From contig VSDK01009486.1 of NCBI GenBank assembly GCA_009767595.1, positions 62,001-126,000 of the forward strand: DNA of 64,000 nt. The letters run 5' to 3'. How positions within the stretch are numbered: the first letter of the stretch is position 1; each line of letters begins with the position of its first letter. Below are positions 62,013-64,000 of this stretch, piece by piece. Position numbers and translations under genes: made by a program. This stretch comes from Symbiodinium kawagutii. Taxonomy: Eukaryota; Sar; Dinophyceae; Suessiales; Symbiodiniaceae. The notes under the pieces were generated by a model, which was given only the letters and a program-made list of their open reading frames with translations, ran no database searches and was not told the DNA's origin.

Positions 62013-64000
62013 ATGGCAAGTGACCTGGATCCAGATCGCGGGCAATACGCTGGCCAGGTACCTGAAGAGATTGAGAGCTGGACTAGAGCTGTGGTCCACA
62101 TTGAAGGTGCTAGGTCCCAGATACCTCTACAGAAGTTGGCGGTGGTACAGCTGCCATCGATTGCAGAGCTCAGGAAGAGCTCTCGAAGGGCTATCACATC
62201 AGCAGGTTCAGTAGGTGGCGATGCAAGGATTGTGCCGCCCGTGTATCCAGCTGTCTATGACCGAGCTCAAAACGTTGCCTACGGTATTGCACCAGGGAGA
62301 TCTGCAGTCTCCATGCTGAACAGAGGTGCAAACCTTCAGGTGGGTGTGAATGGGATCCCACCAGAAGACGCAGGGGTGTTGGCATACGCTATGCTGTCCA
62401 ACAACCTCCTGGCCAGCAGTGACCTCGCGGGAATTGCCCTGAGGAGCGGAGAGGTTCGTGAAAACAACGACTCCCTGATATACTATCATCCTACATTGGA
62501 GGACGAGGAGAAGGAACAGGCAGCTGATGACGCTCTAGAGTCCCTCAAGGCTCTGGGACCAATTGGCATGGTGGGTGTTGAGTATCTCAGGACAGTGGGT
62601 GTCGAATTTGAAAGGCCAGCTGCTGGTGGGGCATTGGCAGTGGTAACGGATCAAACCATCTATGGGGGTGGCGGTGGAGCAGGAGCTGCAGGGGCGGCTG
62701 CCGCAGGACCAGCGCAGCAGGCTGCTGGTCAAGCAGGAGCACCAGGTCTGGCTGGACAAGGAGCCCCAGGGGCTGCTGGAAATCATCTGGACTCTGTTCC
62801 GGCTGATCTGACTATCCGAAGGGCCGGTGCTCAGCCTCTTAGAGGGGATCCTTTGTCCAGAGTGCGCAGAGACCTCGATCGTCTCTTGGACATCCTTAAT
62901 TGGACTTCCTGTAGGGAGCTCATCTCTGACGAAGCAGAGATGTAGAGTAGTTGAGGGTTGTGTGTATTTTGATGTCCTCAGGGCAATGCGTGATGCAAGG
63001 GCTGTAGCCAAGGGAGAAGCCACTGAGATATCTCGTCTCCGCGTGAACATGCTGTCTCAGATCAAGGAAGCAGGAGCTGTAATAGCTCCGCCACCGGTCC
63101 TCCCAATTTCTGCATACGCTGAATACGGGATCCCGACTGCTCCGGCACCCAATGGAGCAAGACCCACTGCTGCAGACATTGAAGCACAGGCTGCAGCTGT
63201 CATCACTCGAGAGCAGAATCGGATGCTGGCTTTTGTCACAAATCCCAGGTTCACCGAAGCAGCCATCGGAAGCTTTGGAACAAGACCTGTCCTAGCACCC
63301 AGGCCAGCGAGGGCCCCACCTGTGAATGCACAGCCGAACACGCTGTCCACCTGGCCTCCACTCTTGGCTATCCATGTGGTGTCTACAATAGACCATCATG
63401 CATTGGTGACGGCTTGCGCGACCATCTTGATGGCAATGACTGAGAATCCAGATCAAGTCCTGGATCCCAGGGTGACTGAGAGCAAACTGTCGGGCCTGCT
63501 TGCGTCAAAGTGGGCAGCATTGGTCACTGAAACCCGAAACTCTGCAGCTCTGGCTCTCTTCGAAGAAGACGATGGAGTCTATGAGGTGAACAATCTCCAA
63601 ACAAGCCATCCTGCTGGATTTCAGGGGATGATCCAGGTCACAGGAGATGACTTTGACAACCAGTCCCAGGAATGGCAGTACGTCAAGAGCATCGCCCTTG
63701 GAACCTCGTACTGCTCCATTGGCCTTTATGGTCCTCAGGCCTACGGAGGACCTCTGAGCCAGAGGCCTCACATCTTGGAAGCCCTGCGCGGCGCTTCTTT
63801 GGCGTTCCATGAGCGCTTCCAGGCTTGGTCCCTGGACCCTGGAACCATCGTGGTGACGCCGGCAGGACAAGATTTCATCCGGGGTGCGACAGCTCTCTTT
63901 CACATGGGGAGAACGATCACCCAAGCGCCTGGCAATGACGCCGTCAGACTGGCGTACGCGTCCATGACAACTTTTGCTCTGGCAAACGCACGACTCACGG
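62013..64000 (+). CDS. DinoSL-tagged gene, unknown protein, 3' end outside the window
   Basis: First ATG after the leader, with a 52-nt 5' UTR. Frame 1 (62013-62945, 310 codons) contains ESWTRAVVHIEGARSQIPLQ, EDAGVLAYAMLSNNLLASSD, EDEEKEQAADDALESLKALG, a Gly/Ala/Pro linker (62661-62780) and a charged helix, then TAG. Frame 2 is open from before 62982 to the window edge (about 340 codons): DARAVAKGEATEISRLRVNM, WPPLLAIHVVSTIDHHALVT, GLYGPQAYGGPLSQRPHILE, FIRGATALFHMGRTITQAPG. A 40-nt GT-AG segment (62942-62981) removes the stop and joins the frames in phase; a single +1 frameshift would also do so. No signal peptide or catalytic motif is visible. The Ala-rich, helical build with a Gly/Ala/Pro linker recalls capsid proteins of protist RNA viruses, but I recognise no defining motif. 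Confidence 0.7.
62942..62981 (+). other. putative 40-nt intron, or insertion breaking the frame
   Basis: GTAGAG at the left, a T-rich tract and TCCTCAG at the right. Removing it turns GAT... into M-A-M-R-D without a stop. 40 nt is unusually short, and an intron in a retroposed copy would need explaining. Confidence 0.45.

Noticed and set aside
62911-62981. 71-nt intron from GTAGGG to CTCAG in the SL gene
   Set aside because: Removing it does not restore the frame (1 nt overhang on each side), unlike the 40-nt segment 62942-62981.
63057-63924. Minus-strand frames opposite the SL gene (63057-63350, 63505-63924)
   Set aside because: They mirror the GC-rich codon usage of the plus-strand coding frame and have no independent support.

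Overview
The window is nuclear DNA of a dinoflagellate. The strongest single clue is a complete 22-nt dinoflagellate spliced leader (DinoSL) sitting in genomic DNA at 61939-61960, directly in front of an open reading frame. Supporting clues are a TTTAGGG-type interstitial telomeric tract (42905-43010), very long repeat-rich introns or spacers, and only short GC-richer coding islands. There is no bacterial operon structure, rRNA, tRNA or CRISPR.

Layout. From 1 to about 31700, AT-leaning, repeat-rich DNA is punctuated every 1-3 kb by islands of 60-250 bp with raised GC, an open frame and AG/GT borders that look like single exons. The best are 4010-4195, 4884-5015, 5674-5825, 6989-7063, 12442-12559, 17002-17120 (EF-hand) and 29342-29493 (charged helix). 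31773-34320 is a near-perfect satellite of 338-bp units. From 35 to 50 kb the exon-island pattern resumes, with a likely last exon at 43651-43740. 50863-51747 encodes a protein kinase, the only gene with an unmistakable domain. 51.7-56.3 kb holds a perfect 26-bp palindrome, a 214-bp homopolymer-laden foldback and a degenerate array with a period of about 300 bp. 56.8-59.0 kb holds four further exon candidates. 59.6-60.9 kb is three abutting tandem arrays with units of 24 bp, 40 bp and a GGA/GAA tract. After a 13-N assembly gap, 61939-64000 is a DinoSL-tagged, probably retroposed gene that runs off the end of the window.

Repeats tie the window together. A MITE-like family of about 100 bp (here MITE-A; end TGGTGGTTTCTCAAAATAGG) is present in about 13 near-complete copies plus fragments. 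A second short family (MITE-B; ends GGCTATGGGTCAA and TTGACCCACAGCC) has five copies, and the DinoSL gene appears to have landed inside one of them. Many exon islands have CCATCAACC-rich DNA on the left and GGTTGATGG-rich DNA on the right, so the two ends of the intervening introns are mutually complementary.

Limits. Exon calls rest on open frame, composition and splice-like borders only. In many islands the opposite strand or another frame is nearly as good, and I say so where that applies. I cannot assign the islands to particular genes or link them into transcripts. Several long open frames have no ATG, and I do not treat them as genes.
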